From assembly GCA_017307865.1 (NCBI GenBank), contig JAFKGE010000025.1, positions 24,576 to 88,575 on the forward strand: DNA of 64,000 nucleotides, in the 5' to 3' direction. Source of the DNA: Burkholderiales bacterium (lineage in GTDB: Bacteria; Pseudomonadota; Gammaproteobacteria; Burkholderiales; Burkholderiaceae_C). The position numbers were made by a program, and so were the translations under genes. Below the pieces are notes generated by a model. That model was not told the DNA's origin. It made no database searches and was given only the letters and a program-made list of their open reading frames with translations. Of this stretch, positions 45,579 through 55,907 are shown in pieces; position 1 is the first letter of the stretch; each line of letters begins with the position of its first letter.

Positions 45579-48386
45579 TCAGTGCGCCTGCTCCCAGTTG
45601 GCGCCCACGCCGACCTCGGCCAGCAGCGGCACCTTGAGCCGGGCCACGCCGGCCATCAGGCGCGGCACCTCGGCCTTGGCCCAGTCCAGCTCGGCCGTGG
45701 GCACTTCCAGCACCAGTTCGTCGTGCACCTGCAGCACCATGCGGCTGGCGCGCGGCCCGGTGTCCAGCGCCTGCTGCACCGCCACCATGGCCTTCTTGAT
45801 CAGGTCGGCCGCGGTGCCCTGCATGGGCGCGTTGATGGCGGCGCGCTCGGCGCCCTGGCGGCGCGGGCCGTTGGGTGAGTTGATCTCGGGCAGCATCAGG
45901 CGGCGGCCGAACACCGTCTCGACGTAGCCTTGGGCCTTGGCCAGCTGGCGCGTCTCGTCCATGTAGCGCTTGACGCCGGGGTAGCGCTCGAAATAGCGCT
46001 GGATGTAGTTGCGCGCCGCGGTGTTGTCGATGCCCAGATTGCGCGCCAGGCCGAAGCTGCTCATGCCGTAGATCAGGCCGAAGTTGATGACCTTGGCGTA
46101 GCGGCGCTGCTCGGGGCTCACTTGGTCGACCGGCACGCCGAACACCTCGCTGGCGGTGGCGCGGTGCACGTCCAGCCCGTCGTGAAAGGCCTTGAGCAGG
46201 GCTTCGTCGTCCGACAGGTGGGCCATGATGCGCAGCTCGATCTGGCTGTAGTCGCAGCTCAGGATGAGGTGGCCGGGCGGCGCGATGAAGGCCTCGCGGA
46301 TGCGCCGGCCCTCGGCCGTGCGCACGGGAATGTTCTGCAGGTTGGGGTCGTTGCTGGCCAGGCGCCCGGTCACGGCCACGGCCTGCGCGAAGTGGGTGTG
46401 CACGCGCCCCGCGCCATCGACCAGCTGCGGCAGCTTGTCGGTGTAGGTGCCCTTGAGCTTGGACAAGCCGCGGTGCTCCAGGATGCGCGCGGGCAGCGGA
46501 TAGTCCTCGGCCAGCTTTTCCAGCACCTCCTCGTCGGTGCTGGGCTTGCCGGTGGCGGTTTTCTTGATGACCGGCAGGCCCAGCTTGTCGAAGAAGATCT
46601 CGCCGATCTGCTTGGGGCTGCCCAGGTTGAAGGGCTGGCCCGCCAGCTGGTGCGCCTCGGCCTCCAGCGCCACGATGCGCTCGCCCAGCTCGTGGCTCTG
46701 CTTTTTCAGCAGGCTGGCGTCGATCAGCACGCCGTGGCGCTCGATGCGATAAAGCACCTCGCTGCACTGCACCTCCAGCTCGTAGATGGCGCGCAGGCGC
46801 GCATTCTGCTGCAGGCGCGGCCACAGCACGCGGTGCACGTCCAGCGTCTGGTCCGAGTCCTCGCACGAATACTCGGCCGCCTTGTCGACCGGCACCTGCG
46901 CGAACGGAATCTGGTGCGCGCCCTTGCCGCACAGGTCTTCGTAATTGATGCCACTGCGCCCCAGGTGGCGCTCGGCCAGGCTGGCCAGGTTGTGCGGGCG
47001 GTGCACCTCCAGCACGTAGCTTTGCAGCATGGTGTCGTGCGCGTAGCCGGCCACCTCGATGCCGTGGTTGGCCAGCACGTGGCGGTCGTACTTGATGTGC
47101 TGGCCGAGCTTTTTCTTTTCCGAGTTCTCCAGCCAGGGCTTCAGCCGCGCCAGCACCTCGGCCAGCGGCAGCTGCACCGGCGCATCCGGCCCGGTGTGCG
47201 CCAGCGGGATGTAGGCCGCTTGGCCCGGCACCACGCTGAAGGAGAGGCCGACGATGCGCGCCTGCATCTCGTCGATGGAGGTGGTCTCGGTGTCCAGCGC
47301 GGTCAGATCGGCGGCTTCGATCCTGGCCAGCCAGCGCTCGAAGGCGGGCCAGTCGAGGAGGGTTTCGTAGACCCGCTCGGCGCCGGCCTGCGAGGCGGCC
47401 GGCGCATCGGCGAACAGGTCGGCGGCGGGCCTGGCGGCCGCAGTGGCAGGCTTGGCGGCGGGCCTGGAGCCGTCGGCGGCCGTCAGCGCCTTGATCAGCG
47501 TCTTGAAGCCGAATTTTTCATAGAAAGCGGCCAAATCGCCCGTCTGTTGTGCGCGAACAGCTATTGAATCAAGAGCAGGCAGGCTTTCGACATAGCCGTC
47601 CAAGTCGCAGTCGGTGCGGATCTTCAGCAGCTCGCGCCCGGTGGGCAGCCAGGCCAGCTTGTCGCGCAGATTCTGGCCGGCGGCGCCCTTGATGTCGCCC
47701 GCGTGCGCCACGATGCCCTCCAGCGAGCCGTATTCGGCCAGCCATTTGGCGGCGGTCTTGGGGCCCACCTTGTCGACGCCGGGCACGTTGTCGATGGCGT
47801 CGCCCACCAGGGTCTGGTAGTCCAGCATCTGCGCGGCGCTCACGCCGAACTCGGCCTGCACGCCGGCCAGGTCGCGCCGCTTGCCGCTCATGGTGTCGAT
47901 GATGGCGATGCGCTCGTTGACGAGCTGGGCCAGGTCCTTGTCGCCGCTGGAGATCAGCACCTGCAGGCCCTGCCCGGCCGCCGCGTGCGCCAGCGTGCCG
48001 ATGACGTCGTCGGCCTCCACCCCCGGCACCGCCAGCACGGTCCAGCCCAGCAGGGCGACCACCTCGTGGATCGGCGCGATCTGGCTGCGCAGGTCGTCGG
48101 GCATGGACGCGCGGTTGGCCTTGTAGTCGGGATACAGCTCGTCGCGGAAGGTCTTGCCCGGCGCGTCGAACACGCAGGCGGCGTAGGCAGCGTCGGGATA
48201 GTCCTTGCGCAGCACGCCCAGCATGTTGATCATGCCGCGGATGGCCCCGGTGGGCGCGCTGTGCGGATCGGCCGGATCGACCCGCAAATCGGGCATGGCG
48301 TGAAACGCCCGGTACAGGTAGCTGGAGCCATCGACCAGCAGCAACTGGGGGCGCGCGCCGGTGGGCGTGGTGGGGGTGTCGGTCAT
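45579..48386 (-). CDS. polA: DNA polymerase I
   Basis: A 935-residue enzyme of repair and Okazaki fragment maturation. It has the 5' nuclease domain (1-290: [40 protein letters not shown]), the 3'-5' exonuclease domain (about 350-535) with D-x-E in [10 protein letters not shown] and [10 protein letters not shown] (proofreading residues present), and the polymerase domain ([45 protein letters not shown]). The ATG at 48386 fits the family. A dispersed repeat codes for residues about 271-291, between the 5' nuclease domain and an alanine-rich linker. Confidence 0.96.
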   Translation of the reverse strand: MTDTPTTPTGARPQLLLVDGSSYLYRAFHAMPDLRVDPADPHSAPTGAIRGMINMLGVLRKDYPDAAYAACVFDAPGKTFRDELYPDYKANRASMPDDLRSQIAPIHEVVALLGWTVLAVPGVEADDVIGTLAHAAAGQGLQVLISSGDKDLAQLVNERIAIIDTMSGKRRDLAGVQAEFGVSAAQMLDYQTLVGDAIDNVPGVDKVGPKTAAKWLAEYGSLEGIVAHAGDIKGAAGQNLRDKLAWLPTGRELLKIRTDCDLDGYVESLPALDSIAVRAQQTGDLAAFYEKFGFKTLIKALTAADGSRPAAKPATAAARPAADLFADAPAASQAGAERVYETLLDWPAFERWLARIEAADLTALDTETTSIDEMQARIVGLSFSVVPGQAAYIPLAHTGPDAPVQLPLAEVLARLKPWLENSEKKKLGQHIKYDRHVLANHGIEVAGYAHDTMLQSYVLEVHRPHNLASLAERHLGRSGINYEDLCGKGAHQIPFAQVPVDKAAEYSCEDSDQTLDVHRVLWPRLQQNARLRAIYELEVQCSEVLYRIERHGVLIDASLLKKQSHELGERIVALEAEAHQLAGQPFNLGSPKQIGEIFFDKLGLPVIKKTATGKPSTDEEVLEKLAEDYPLPARILEHRGLSKLKGTYTDKLPQLVDGAGRVHTHFAQAVAVTGRLASNDPNLQNIPVRTAEGRRIREAFIAPPGHLILSCDYSQIELRIMAHLSDDEALLKAFHDGLDVHRATASEVFGVPVDQVSPEQRRYAKVINFGLIYGMSSFGLARNLGIDNTAARNYIQRYFERYPGVKRYMDETRQLAKAQGYVETVFGRRLMLPEINSPNGPRRQGAERAAINAPMQGTAADLIKKAMVAVQQALDTGPRASRMVLQVHDELVLEVPTAELDWAKAEVPRLMAGVARLKVPLLAEVGVGANWEQAH
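47514..47574 (-). repeat. Dispersed repeat, in-frame copy inside polA
   Basis: From TTTTCATAGAAAGCGGCC to GCGCGAACAGCTATTGAATC on the plus strand. Read on the minus strand it encodes [16 protein letters not shown] within DNA polymerase I; the ATA is codon 275. It has the same orientation relative to the gene and the same frame as the copies in uvrD and the qseC-like gene. Confidence 0.75.
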
Positions 48387-48444
48387 GGCCAAATTGTGCA
48401 CGCGCGCCAAGGCAGGTTTGCACCATCGCAACTACAATCGATCC

Positions 48445-48795
48445 ATGCGTTCAAACCTTGTTTTTCGGGCCGTTGTGGCGGCGCTGTGCTTGGGCATCGG
48501 CGCCGTGGCCAGCGCGCAGGCGCCCGCGCCGGCTGCCGCCCCCCAGGCGGGCGCCAATGCGCCGGTGGTGCGCGAGCAGACCACGCGCGACGGCGCCTCG
48601 CAGCGCATCGAGCGCATCGAAGTGGAAGACGCCGGCAACCGCATCGACGAGTTGCGCGTGGGCGGCCAGACGCAGTCCATCACCGTGACCCCCAAGGCCG
48701 ACGTGCCGCCCTACAACGTGCAGCCCGCCAACCCGAGCCACCCCGATGGCCGCGACGGCGCCGGCCGGCGCACCTGGAACGTGCTCAGCTTCTGA
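48445..48795 (+). CDS. DUF2782-like small exported protein
   Basis: A 116-residue protein with a signal peptide (1-25, [20 protein letters not shown]). The mature part has a charged segment [20 protein letters not shown] and the sequence [11 protein letters not shown] near the end. The position next to polA and thrB and this pattern match the DUF2782 family; function is unknown. A TACAAT -10-like hexamer ends seven bases before the ATG, so the message may have almost no leader. It is divergent from polA. Confidence 0.7.
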   Translation: MRSNLVFRAVVAALCLGIGAVASAQAPAPAAAPQAGANAPVVREQTTRDGASQRIERIEVEDAGNRIDELRVGGQTQSITVTPKADVPPYNVQPANPSHPDGRDGAGRRTWNVLSF

Positions 48796-48803
48796 CGCGC
48801 CGC

Positions 48804-49793
48804 ATGGCTGTCTACACCGAAGTCTCCGAACGCGAGGCCGGCGCGCTGCTGCAGGCACTGGGCTTGGGTGAGTTGCAGGCCCTGCGCGGCATCGAGGGCG
48901 GCATCGAGAACACCAACTACTTCGTCACCAGCAGCGCGGGCGAGTGGGTGCTGACCCTGTTCGAGCGCCTGACCCACGCGCAGTTGCCCTTTTACCTGCA
49001 CCTGATGAAGCACCTGGCGCAGCACGGCGTGCCGGTGCCCGAGCCGCAGGCCAAGCCCGAGGGCGCGCGCATCCCGGCGGGCGAGGACGACATCCTGCAC
49101 ACGGTATGCGGCAAGCCCGCGGCGCTGGTCAACCGCCTGCGCGGCAAGAGCGAGCTGAACCCCGGCCGGGCGCACTGCGCCGCCGTGGGCGACATGCTGG
49201 CGCGCGCCCACCTGGCCACGCGCGATTACGACCGGCGCCAGCCCAACCTGCGTGGCCTGGCCTGGTGGAACGAGACCGCGCCCGCCGTGCTGCCCCATCT
49301 GGATGAATCGCAGGCCGCGCTGCTGCGCGCCGAGCTGGCCTACCAGAACCACGTGGCCGCCGGCAGCGCCTATGCCGCACTGCCGCGCGGCGCCGTGCAT
49401 GCCGACCTGTTTCGCGACAACGTGATGTTTGCCGGCACGCCCGAGCAGCCCGAGCTGACGGGCTTTTTCGACTTCTACTTCGCCGGCGTCGACAGCTGGC
49501 TGTTCGACCTGGCCGTCACGCTGAACGACTGGGCGGTCGACCTGCCCAGCGGCGCCACCGACGCGCCGCGCACCCGCGCCCTGCTGGACGCCTATCAGGC
49601 CGTGCGCCCGCTGACCGACGCCGAGCGGCGCCTGCTGCCGGCCATGCTGCGTGCCGGCGCGCTGCGCTTCTGGATCTCGCGGCTGTGGGACTTCTACCTG
49701 CCGCGCAGCGCCGCCCTGCTGACGCCGCACGACCCGCGCCACTTCGAGCGCGTGCTGCGCCAGCGCGTGGCTGCGCCGCTGGCCCTGCCATGA
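48804..49793 (+). CDS. thrB: Homoserine kinase (APH-fold, ThrB type II)
   Basis: A 329-residue kinase of the aminoglycoside phosphotransferase fold that makes O-phosphohomoserine for threonine synthesis. The catalytic loop is H199-A-D201-x4-N206 ([14 protein letters not shown]), and the metal-binding DFYF of GFFDFYFAG follows. The N-terminal [10 protein letters not shown] is the family nucleotide loop. It overlaps the next gene by four bases and starts nine bases after the DUF2782-like stop, so the four genes 48445-51663 look like one operon. Confidence 0.93.
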   Translation: MAVYTEVSEREAGALLQALGLGELQALRGIEGGIENTNYFVTSSAGEWVLTLFERLTHAQLPFYLHLMKHLAQHGVPVPEPQAKPEGARIPAGEDDILHTVCGKPAALVNRLRGKSELNPGRAHCAAVGDMLARAHLATRDYDRRQPNLRGLAWWNETAPAVLPHLDESQAALLRAELAYQNHVAAGSAYAALPRGAVHADLFRDNVMFAGTPEQPELTGFFDFYFAGVDSWLFDLAVTLNDWAVDLPSGATDAPRTRALLDAYQAVRPLTDAERRLLPAMLRAGALRFWISRLWDFYLPRSAALLTPHDPRHFERVLRQRVAAPLALP

Positions 49794-50596
49794 AGCTCAA
49801 CGTCGTCCCCGCCGCCGCCGGCGCCCAGTGGGTGCGCGCGGGCATCCGCACGTTTTTCCGGCGCCCCATCGCACTCACCGGCCTGTTCTTCATGTTCATG
49901 GCCGCGCTGTCGCTGGTGGCGATCGTGCCGGTGATCGGCGGCATCGTCGCGCTGGTGCTGGTGCCGGCCTTCACGGTGGGGCTGATGGACGCCACGCGCG
50001 CGGCCGACGCCGGGCGCTTTCCGCTGCCGGGCATCTTGTTCGTGGCCTTTCACAAGGGCAAGGCGCACGCGCGCGCCATGCTGTGGGTGGGCGCCTTTTA
50101 CGCCCTGGCCGTGCTGTGCGTGGTGGGCGTGTCGGCGTTGATCGACGGCGGCCAGTTCGCCCAGATGTACGTGGGCGGCGGTGGCGGCCTGTCGGCCGAG
50201 CGCATGGAAGACCCGCGCTTTCTCACCGCGCTGTGGGTCGCCACCCTGCTGTATTTGCCGGTGTCGCTGGCCTTCTGGTATGCGCCGGCGCTGGTGCACT
50301 GGTACGGCGTGACGCCGGCCAAGAGCCTGTTCTTCAGCGTGGTGGCGGTGCTGCGCAACGCGCGCGCCTTTCTGGTCTATGGCCTGCTGTGGACGGCGCT
50401 GTCGCTGGGCGTGGGCCTGCTGATGATGCTGGTGCTGCTGATGAGCACCTCGAGCAGCGACATCGGCCTGGCCACCATGGCGATGTTTCCGCTCTCGGTG
50501 CTGCTGGCCGCCATGTTCTTCAGCTCGCTGTGGTTCACCTTCCTGGGCAGCTTTCAGCCGGACGACGACGCGCTGATCGACACCCCCACCACATGA
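49790..50596 (+). CDS. BPSS1780-family membrane protein
   Basis: A 268-residue membrane protein with about six hydrophobic segments and an N-terminal segment [20 protein letters not shown] followed by a helix, the pattern of the BPSS1780 family of betaproteobacteria. Function is unknown. The start overlaps thrB (ATGA), and the stop overlaps the start of the PLP enzyme gene, indicating coupled translation. Confidence 0.82.
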   Translation: MKLNVVPAAAGAQWVRAGIRTFFRRPIALTGLFFMFMAALSLVAIVPVIGGIVALVLVPAFTVGLMDATRAADAGRFPLPGILFVAFHKGKAHARAMLWVGAFYALAVLCVVGVSALIDGGQFAQMYVGGGGGLSAERMEDPRFLTALWVATLLYLPVSLAFWYAPALVHWYGVTPAKSLFFSVVAVLRNARAFLVYGLLWTALSLGVGLLMMLVLLMSTSSSDIGLATMAMFPLSVLLAAMFFSSLWFTFLGSFQPDDDALIDTPTT

Positions 50597-51663
50597 CGAC
50601 AGCCTGGACCGTCGAAGCCGTGCGCCGCATCGAGCGCGACGTGCAGCGCTCGGCCGACACGCACCTGTTTCCGATCGAGCTGCCGGCGCTGGGCGGGGTG
50701 CAGATCTACCTGAAGGACGAATCCACCCACCCCACCGGCAGCCTCAAGCACCGGCTGGCACGCTCGCTGTTCCTGTACGCGCTGTGCAACGGCTGGATCG
50801 ACGAGGGCACGACGATCATCGAATCGTCCTCGGGCAGCACCGCCGTGTCCGAGGCTTACTTCGCGCGCCTGCTGGGCCTGCCCTTCGTCGCCGTGATGCC
50901 GCGCAGCACCTCGGCCGCCAAGGTGGCGCAGATCGCCTTCTACGGCGGGCGCAGCCACTTCGTAGAGCGCGGCGACGAGGTCTACGCCGAGGCCGAGCGC
51001 CTGGCGCGCGCGTGCAAGGGCCACTACATGGACCAGTTCACCTATGCCGAGCGCGCCACCGACTGGCGCGGCAACAACAACATCGCCGAGTCCATCTTTC
51101 ACCAGATGCGCGCCGAGCCGCACCCGGTGCCGCGCTGGATCGTGGTCGGCGCCGGCACCGGCGGCACCTCGGCCACCATCGGCCGCTACCTGCGCTACCA
51201 GGGCCACGCCACGCGGCTGTGCGTGGTCGACCCCGAGCACTCGGTGTTCAAGGACTACTACGACGACCGCTCCAACCCCGGCGTGACCAGCGACGTGCCC
51301 TCGCGGGTCGAAGGCATCGGCCGCCCGCGCGTCGAGCCCTCCTTCGTGCCCGGCGTGATCGACCGCATGCTGCGCGTGCCCGACGCCGCCAGCTACGCCG
51401 CGCTGCGCGTGCTGGAGCGCCTGGTCGGCCGGCGCTTCGGCGGCTCCACCGGCACCGATTTCTGCGGCGCGCTGCAGCTGGCCTGCGAGATGCGCCAGCG
51501 CGGCGAGGCCGGCGCCATCGTCACCTTGGCCTGCGACGGCGGCGAGCGCTACCTGGACACCTACTACAGCGACGACTGGCTGCGCGCGCAGGGGCAGGAC
51601 ATCGGCCCCTGGCGGGAGCGACTGCAAGCGACCTGCGCCAGCGGCGTGTGGTCGCCGGCCTGA
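50593..51663 (+). CDS. PLP-dependent cysteine synthase family protein (Cds1-like)
   Basis: A 356-residue fold-type II PLP enzyme. The Schiff-base lysine is K52 ([12 protein letters not shown]). The substrate loop is [12 protein letters not shown] and the phosphate loop [14 protein letters not shown]; the C-terminal [14 protein letters not shown] is characteristic. The PTGSLKHR version and length match the Cds1 group of L-cysteine desulfhydrases rather than biosynthetic cysteine synthases (PTGSVKDR/PGGSVKDR). It is last in the operon with thrB and is convergent with uvrD. Confidence 0.85.
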   Translation: MTTAWTVEAVRRIERDVQRSADTHLFPIELPALGGVQIYLKDESTHPTGSLKHRLARSLFLYALCNGWIDEGTTIIESSSGSTAVSEAYFARLLGLPFVAVMPRSTSAAKVAQIAFYGGRSHFVERGDEVYAEAERLARACKGHYMDQFTYAERATDWRGNNNIAESIFHQMRAEPHPVPRWIVVGAGTGGTSATIGRYLRYQGHATRLCVVDPEHSVFKDYYDDRSNPGVTSDVPSRVEGIGRPRVEPSFVPGVIDRMLRVPDAASYAALRVLERLVGRRFGGSTGTDFCGALQLACEMRQRGEAGAIVTLACDGGERYLDTYYSDDWLRAQGQDIGPWRERLQATCASGVWSPA

Positions 51664-51672
51664 CGCGCCGCC

Positions 51673-54090
51673 CTACTCCACCACCGTCAGCTTGGCGATC
51701 GCCAGCGCCAGCCACTTGACGCCGTGGCGCGGAAAGTCGACCTGCGCACGTGCGTCGTCGCCGGCGCCCTCGACGGCCAGCACGCGGCCTTCGCCGAACT
51801 TGACGTGGAACACCTGCTGGCCGGCGCGGATGGCGTGGCCGGTGCTGGCGGGGCTGGGTTGGGGTGCCGAGAAATTTGAACCAAATGAGCCTCTGGCGCC
51901 CGCCCAGTCTGCGCGAGCAGCTATCGGTTGAGGAGCAATCGAGGCAAAGCCGCCGCGCTGCGGCGTGAGCCACTTGAGCACGTCCTCGGGCAACTCGTCC
52001 AGAAAGCGGCTGCGCAGGTTGTAGCGCGTCTGCCCATGCAGCAGGCGCGTCTGCGCGTGGCTGAGGTACAGGCGCTGGCGCGCGCGCGTGATGGCCACAT
52101 ACATCAGGCGCCGCTCTTCCTCCAGGCCGCCGGCGTCGCTGAGCGCGTTCTCGTGCGGAAACAGGCCTTCTTCCAGGCCGGTGATGAACACGGCGTCGAA
52201 CTCCAGGCCCTTGCTGGCGTGCACGGTCATCAGCTGCACCGCGTCCTGCCCGGCCTGGGCCTGGTTGTCGCCCGCCTCCAGCGCCGCGTGGGTCAGAAAG
52301 GCGGCCAGCGGGCTCAGGGTTTCGCCCGTGTCGGCATCGACCACCGCAGGCGCCGATGGCAAGGGCTCGTCCAGCATCGGCGCATCCGGATCGAGCCCCT
52401 GGCTGGCCGGGCTTTGCGAGGGCACGGCGCCCTGCTCGTCCACCGGCAGCGCCACCGCATCGCGCCCGAAGCCTTCCTGCATCACGAAGCTCTCGGCGGC
52501 GTTGACGAGTTCCTGCAGGTTCTCGATGCGATCCTGCCCTTCCTTCTCGCCGCGGTAGTGCTCGATCAGGCCGCTGGCCTCCAGCATCTGCTCGATGATC
52601 TCGCGCAGCGTGTGGCCGGCGGTCTGCTCGCGCAGCACGTCCAGCCTGGCGATGAAGGCGGCCAGATTGGCGCCCGCCTTGCCGGGCACGGTGCTCACGG
52701 CGTCGTGCAGCGAGGTGCCCAGGCCGCGCGCCGCGTCCTGCAGCGCCTCCAGCGTACGCGCGCCGATGCCGCGCGGCGGAAAGTTGACCACACGCAGAAA
52801 GCTGGTGTCGTCGCGCGGGTTCTCCAGCAGACGCAGGTAGGCCAGCGCGTGCTTGATCTCGGCGCGCTCGAAAAAGCGCAGGCCGCCATACACGCGGTAG
52901 GGCACGCCGGCGTTGAACAGCTGCGTCTCGATGACCCGGCTCTGCGCGTTGCTGCGGTAGAGCACGGCGATCTCGCGCCGCGCCATGCCCTCGCGCACCA
53001 GTTGCTTCAGCTCGTCGACCACCCACTCGGCTTCGGCGAAGTCGGTCGGCGCCTCATACACGCGCACCGGCTCGCCGGCGCCGGCATCGGTGCGCAGGTT
53101 CTTGCCCAGGCGCCCCTGGTTGTGGCTGATGAGCGCGTTGGCGGCATCCAGGATGTTGCTGTGGCTGCGGTAGTTTTGCTCCAGCTTGATCTGGTGCTGC
53201 ACGTGGTACTCGCGCACGAAGTCGGCCATGTTGCCCACGCGCGCACCGCGAAAGGCGTAGATGCTCTGGTCGTCGTCGCCCACCGCCAAAATGGCGCCGC
53301 CACCGGCTTGCTCGCTCTGCTCGGCCGGCAGGCCGGCGATCAGCTTGATCCATGCGTACTGCAGGCGGTTGGTGTCCTGAAACTCGTCGATCAGGATGTG
53401 GCGAAAGCGCCGGCGATAGTGCGCGCGCACGGCGTCGTGGTCGCGCAGCAGCTCGTAGCTGCGCAGCATCAGCTCGCCGAAGTCGACCACGCCCTCGCGC
53501 TGGCACTGGTCCTCGTACAGCTGGTAGATCTCCACCTTGCGGCGCGCCTGGCTGTCGCTGGCGGGCACGTCGGCGGGGCGCAGGCCGTCCTCCTTGCAAC
53601 CGGCAATGAACCATTGCAGCTGGCGCGGCGGATAGCGCTCTTCATCGACCTGATGCTGCTTGCACAGGCGCTTGATGGCCGACAGCTGGTCCTGCGTGTC
53701 CAGGATCTGGAACGCCTGCGGCAGCCCGGCCAGCTGGTGGTGCGCGCGCAAGAAGCGGTTGCACAGGCCGTGGAAGGTGCCGATCCACATGCCGCGCACG
53801 TTCAGCGGCAGCATGCTGGTCAGGCGCGTCAGCATCTCCTTGGCCGCCTTGTTGGTGAAGGTGACGGCCAGCACGCCGCCGGGCGACACCTGCCCGGTCT
53901 GCAGCAGCCAGGCGATGCGCGTGGTCAGCACGCGCGTCTTGCCCGAGCCGGCGCCCGCCAGGATCAGCGCGTGTTCGGGCGGCAGGGTGACGGCGGCGCG
54001 CTGCTCGGCGTTCAGGCCGGCCAGCAGGGGCGAGTCCGCGGCGGGCGCCGGATGCGCGCCGACGCGCGCGCGTTCAGGGTTCGACAACAT
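51673..54090 (-). CDS. uvrD: DNA helicase II (UvrD/PcrA-type)
   Basis: An 805-residue superfamily 1 helicase of mismatch and excision repair. Motifs: Walker A K51 (LAGAGSGKTRVLTTR), LIDEFQDTNRLQYAWIKLIA, VGDDDQSIYAFRGA, LEQNYRSHSNIL, VQLMTVHASKGLEFDAVFI, and EERRLMYVAITRARQRLYL. The ATG at 54090 gives the usual N terminus. A dispersed repeat encodes residues about 719-740 in the linker before the C-terminal Tudor-like domain (HVKFGEGRVLAVEG). Confidence 0.95.
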   Translation of the reverse strand: MLSNPERARVGAHPAPAADSPLLAGLNAEQRAAVTLPPEHALILAGAGSGKTRVLTTRIAWLLQTGQVSPGGVLAVTFTNKAAKEMLTRLTSMLPLNVRGMWIGTFHGLCNRFLRAHHQLAGLPQAFQILDTQDQLSAIKRLCKQHQVDEERYPPRQLQWFIAGCKEDGLRPADVPASDSQARRKVEIYQLYEDQCQREGVVDFGELMLRSYELLRDHDAVRAHYRRRFRHILIDEFQDTNRLQYAWIKLIAGLPAEQSEQAGGGAILAVGDDDQSIYAFRGARVGNMADFVREYHVQHQIKLEQNYRSHSNILDAANALISHNQGRLGKNLRTDAGAGEPVRVYEAPTDFAEAEWVVDELKQLVREGMARREIAVLYRSNAQSRVIETQLFNAGVPYRVYGGLRFFERAEIKHALAYLRLLENPRDDTSFLRVVNFPPRGIGARTLEALQDAARGLGTSLHDAVSTVPGKAGANLAAFIARLDVLREQTAGHTLREIIEQMLEASGLIEHYRGEKEGQDRIENLQELVNAAESFVMQEGFGRDAVALPVDEQGAVPSQSPASQGLDPDAPMLDEPLPSAPAVVDADTGETLSPLAAFLTHAALEAGDNQAQAGQDAVQLMTVHASKGLEFDAVFITGLEEGLFPHENALSDAGGLEEERRLMYVAITRARQRLYLSHAQTRLLHGQTRYNLRSRFLDELPEDVLKWLTPQRGGFASIAPQPIAARADWAGARGSFGSNFSAPQPSPASTGHAIRAGQQVFHVKFGEGRVLAVEGAGDDARAQVDFPRHGVKWLALAIAKLTVVE
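51871..51934 (-). repeat. Dispersed repeat, in-frame copy inside uvrD
   Basis: A well-conserved copy from GAAATTTGAACCAAATGAGC to GCGCGAGCAGCTATCGGTTG. On the minus strand it codes for P-I-A-A-R-A-D-W-A-G-A-R-G-S-F in the linker of UvrD; the ATA is codon 723. It keeps the reading frame. Confidence 0.85.
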
Positions 54091-54147
54091 GCGCCAATTG
54101 TAGAAAGCGCCTATAACGGGGGCCTCCGCGCCGCCGCCCGCAAGCCC

Positions 54148-54843
54148 ATGCCACCCACCCTGGTTCGACGCCTCGCCGCCTGTGCGGCCCTGCTGCCCGC
54201 GCTGACGGCCTGGGCACAAGAGTCCGCGCTGTGCACCAGCGACGGCCGCCCGGCGCCGCGCGCGCTGCACGAGCGCTTCATCAACGCCGACTGCGCGCCC
54301 TGCTGGCGCGAGGCCACGCCCACGCCGCCGCCGGGCACCGGGGTGCTGGACTGGGTGATTCCGGGCCACTTGGGCGACGATGCCCCGCTGTCGGCCGTGG
54401 CCCGGCGCGAGGCCCTGCAGCGGCTGGCCGCCCTGCATCTGCCGGTGCCCGAACGGCGCGCCGAGCGATCCAGCACGGTACAGGGCGGGCCGCATCACGT
54501 GCGCGTCTCGCGCGGGCCGGTGTTCGACGGCTACGTGGGCGCTTCGCTCACCTTCGACAGTCGCGCGCCGCTCAAGCCGCCGCTCACCGGCTGGCTGGCG
54601 CTGGTCGAGCTGCTGCCCGCCGGCACCGAGGGCTCGCCCGTGCCGCGCGTGCTGATGCGCAACCTGCTGAGCGACACCATCGCGGCGCACAACACCGAGG
54701 ACATGGGCCAGCTATGGCGCCCGATGAACGTGCCCGCCGGTGCGCAGGCGAGCCGGCTGCAGTTGCTGGGCTGGGTGAGCGACGCGCAAGGCCACGTGCT
54801 GGCGGCGGCCGAGTCGAGCTGCGACGACGCCGGCCAGCGTTAA
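54148..54843 (+). CDS. Exported protein with CxxC motif, function unknown
   Basis: A 231-residue protein with a signal peptide (1-23, ACAALLPALTAWA). A C-A-P-C pair occurs at residues 49-52 (INADCAPCWREA), preceded by a pattern resembling the start of a thioredoxin-like fold, but no cis-proline loop was located with certainty. The C-terminal half is strand-rich. It lies just after the divergent uvrD start, and its stop is five bases from the convergent Bug-protein gene. No family is claimed. Confidence 0.65.
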   Translation: MPPTLVRRLAACAALLPALTAWAQESALCTSDGRPAPRALHERFINADCAPCWREATPTPPPGTGVLDWVIPGHLGDDAPLSAVARREALQRLAALHLPVPERRAERSSTVQGGPHHVRVSRGPVFDGYVGASLTFDSRAPLKPPLTGWLALVELLPAGTEGSPVPRVLMRNLLSDTIAAHNTEDMGQLWRPMNVPAGAQASRLQLLGWVSDAQGHVLAAAESSCDDAGQR

Positions 54844-54847
54844 GCCT

Positions 54848-55813
54848 TCAGTCGGCGCGAAAACCCGACACCTCGACCACCTTCTGCCAGCGCGTGTTGT
54901 CCTTGGCCAGTTCGGCCGCGAACTCGGAGGCGGGCAGGCCCGCCGACTCCATGCCGGCGGCCGCCAGCCGGGCTTTGATGTCGCCCTGATTGACGGCATC
55001 GATCAGGGCGGCGCCGATCTTTTGCACCAGCGCCTCGGGCGTCCTGGCTGGCACGAAGGCGCCGACCCAGGCCTGGCCCTCGACGTTCACGCCCTGCTCC
55101 TTGAAGGTGGGCACGTCGGGCAGCAGGGGCGAGCGCTCGGGCGACGAGGTGGCCAGCAGGCGAATCTTGCCGCTCTTGTAGAACTCCAGCGGAAACTGGT
55201 CGACGCCGGCCGGGATCTGGCCGCCGATCAGGTCGGTCACGAGCGGCGCGCCGCCCTGGTAGGCCACGTGCGTCAGCTCCATGTGGATGGCCTGGCCGTA
55301 CATCAGCCCCAGAAAGTGCAGCTGGCTGCCCGCGGCCGAGGTGCCGAAGGCCGCCTGCCTGGGATGGGCCTTGTACCAAGCCGTCAGGTCGGCCAGCGTC
55401 TTGATCGGGCTGTCGCCGCCCACCGCAATGGCCAGCGGCAGGTTGACCAGCTTGGCCACCGGGGCGAAGTCGGTCTTGGGATCGTAGTTGAGCTTGCGGA
55501 AGGTGTAGGGCGCGATGACGATCGGCGCCGACGGCGCCAGCATGATGGTGCGCCCGTCGGGCGGTGCGCTCTTGAGCACCGCCGCGGCCAGCCGTCCGCC
55601 GGCGCCGGCGCGGTTCTCGACGATCACGGTGGTGCCCAGGGCGGCCGCCAGCTTCTCCGACACCAGGCGGGCCGTCAGGTCGATGCTGCCGCCCGGCGGG
55701 AAGCCCACCAGCAGCTTGACGGGGGTGTTGGACGCGCCCTGCGCGAAGACGCCGCTGGCCAGCGCGGCGGCGCCCAGGCCCAGCAGCAGGCGGCGATTGA
55801 AGGGGATGCTCAT
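54848..55813 (-). CDS. Bug-family (TctC-like) solute-binding protein
   Basis: A 321-residue periplasmic binding protein. The signal peptide is 1-25 (LLLGLGAAALASGVFAQG). Family markers are KLLVGFPPGGSIDLTARLVS and VIVENRAGAGGRLAAAVLKS. Bug proteins bind carboxylates and related anions, feeding TctAB permeases or acting as sensors; no permease genes are adjacent. It is 94 bases downstream of kynU on the same strand, so a tryptophan-catabolite ligand is possible but inferred only from that. Confidence 0.92.
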   Translation of the reverse strand: MSIPFNRRLLLGLGAAALASGVFAQGASNTPVKLLVGFPPGGSIDLTARLVSEKLAAALGTTVIVENRAGAGGRLAAAVLKSAPPDGRTIMLAPSAPIVIAPYTFRKLNYDPKTDFAPVAKLVNLPLAIAVGGDSPIKTLADLTAWYKAHPRQAAFGTSAAGSQLHFLGLMYGQAIHMELTHVAYQGGAPLVTDLIGGQIPAGVDQFPLEFYKSGKIRLLATSSPERSPLLPDVPTFKEQGVNVEGQAWVGAFVPARTPEALVQKIGAALIDAVNQGDIKARLAAAGMESAGLPASEFAAELAKDNTRWQKVVEVSGFRAD

Positions 55814-55907
55814 GTCTCTTCCTTGGTGGATGGCCTTGCAGGCACTTTTTGTCTATCGAACGCGCGGCGGCGCCGGGGCGCGCCGCGTGGCGCGGGTGGC
55901 GGGTCGC

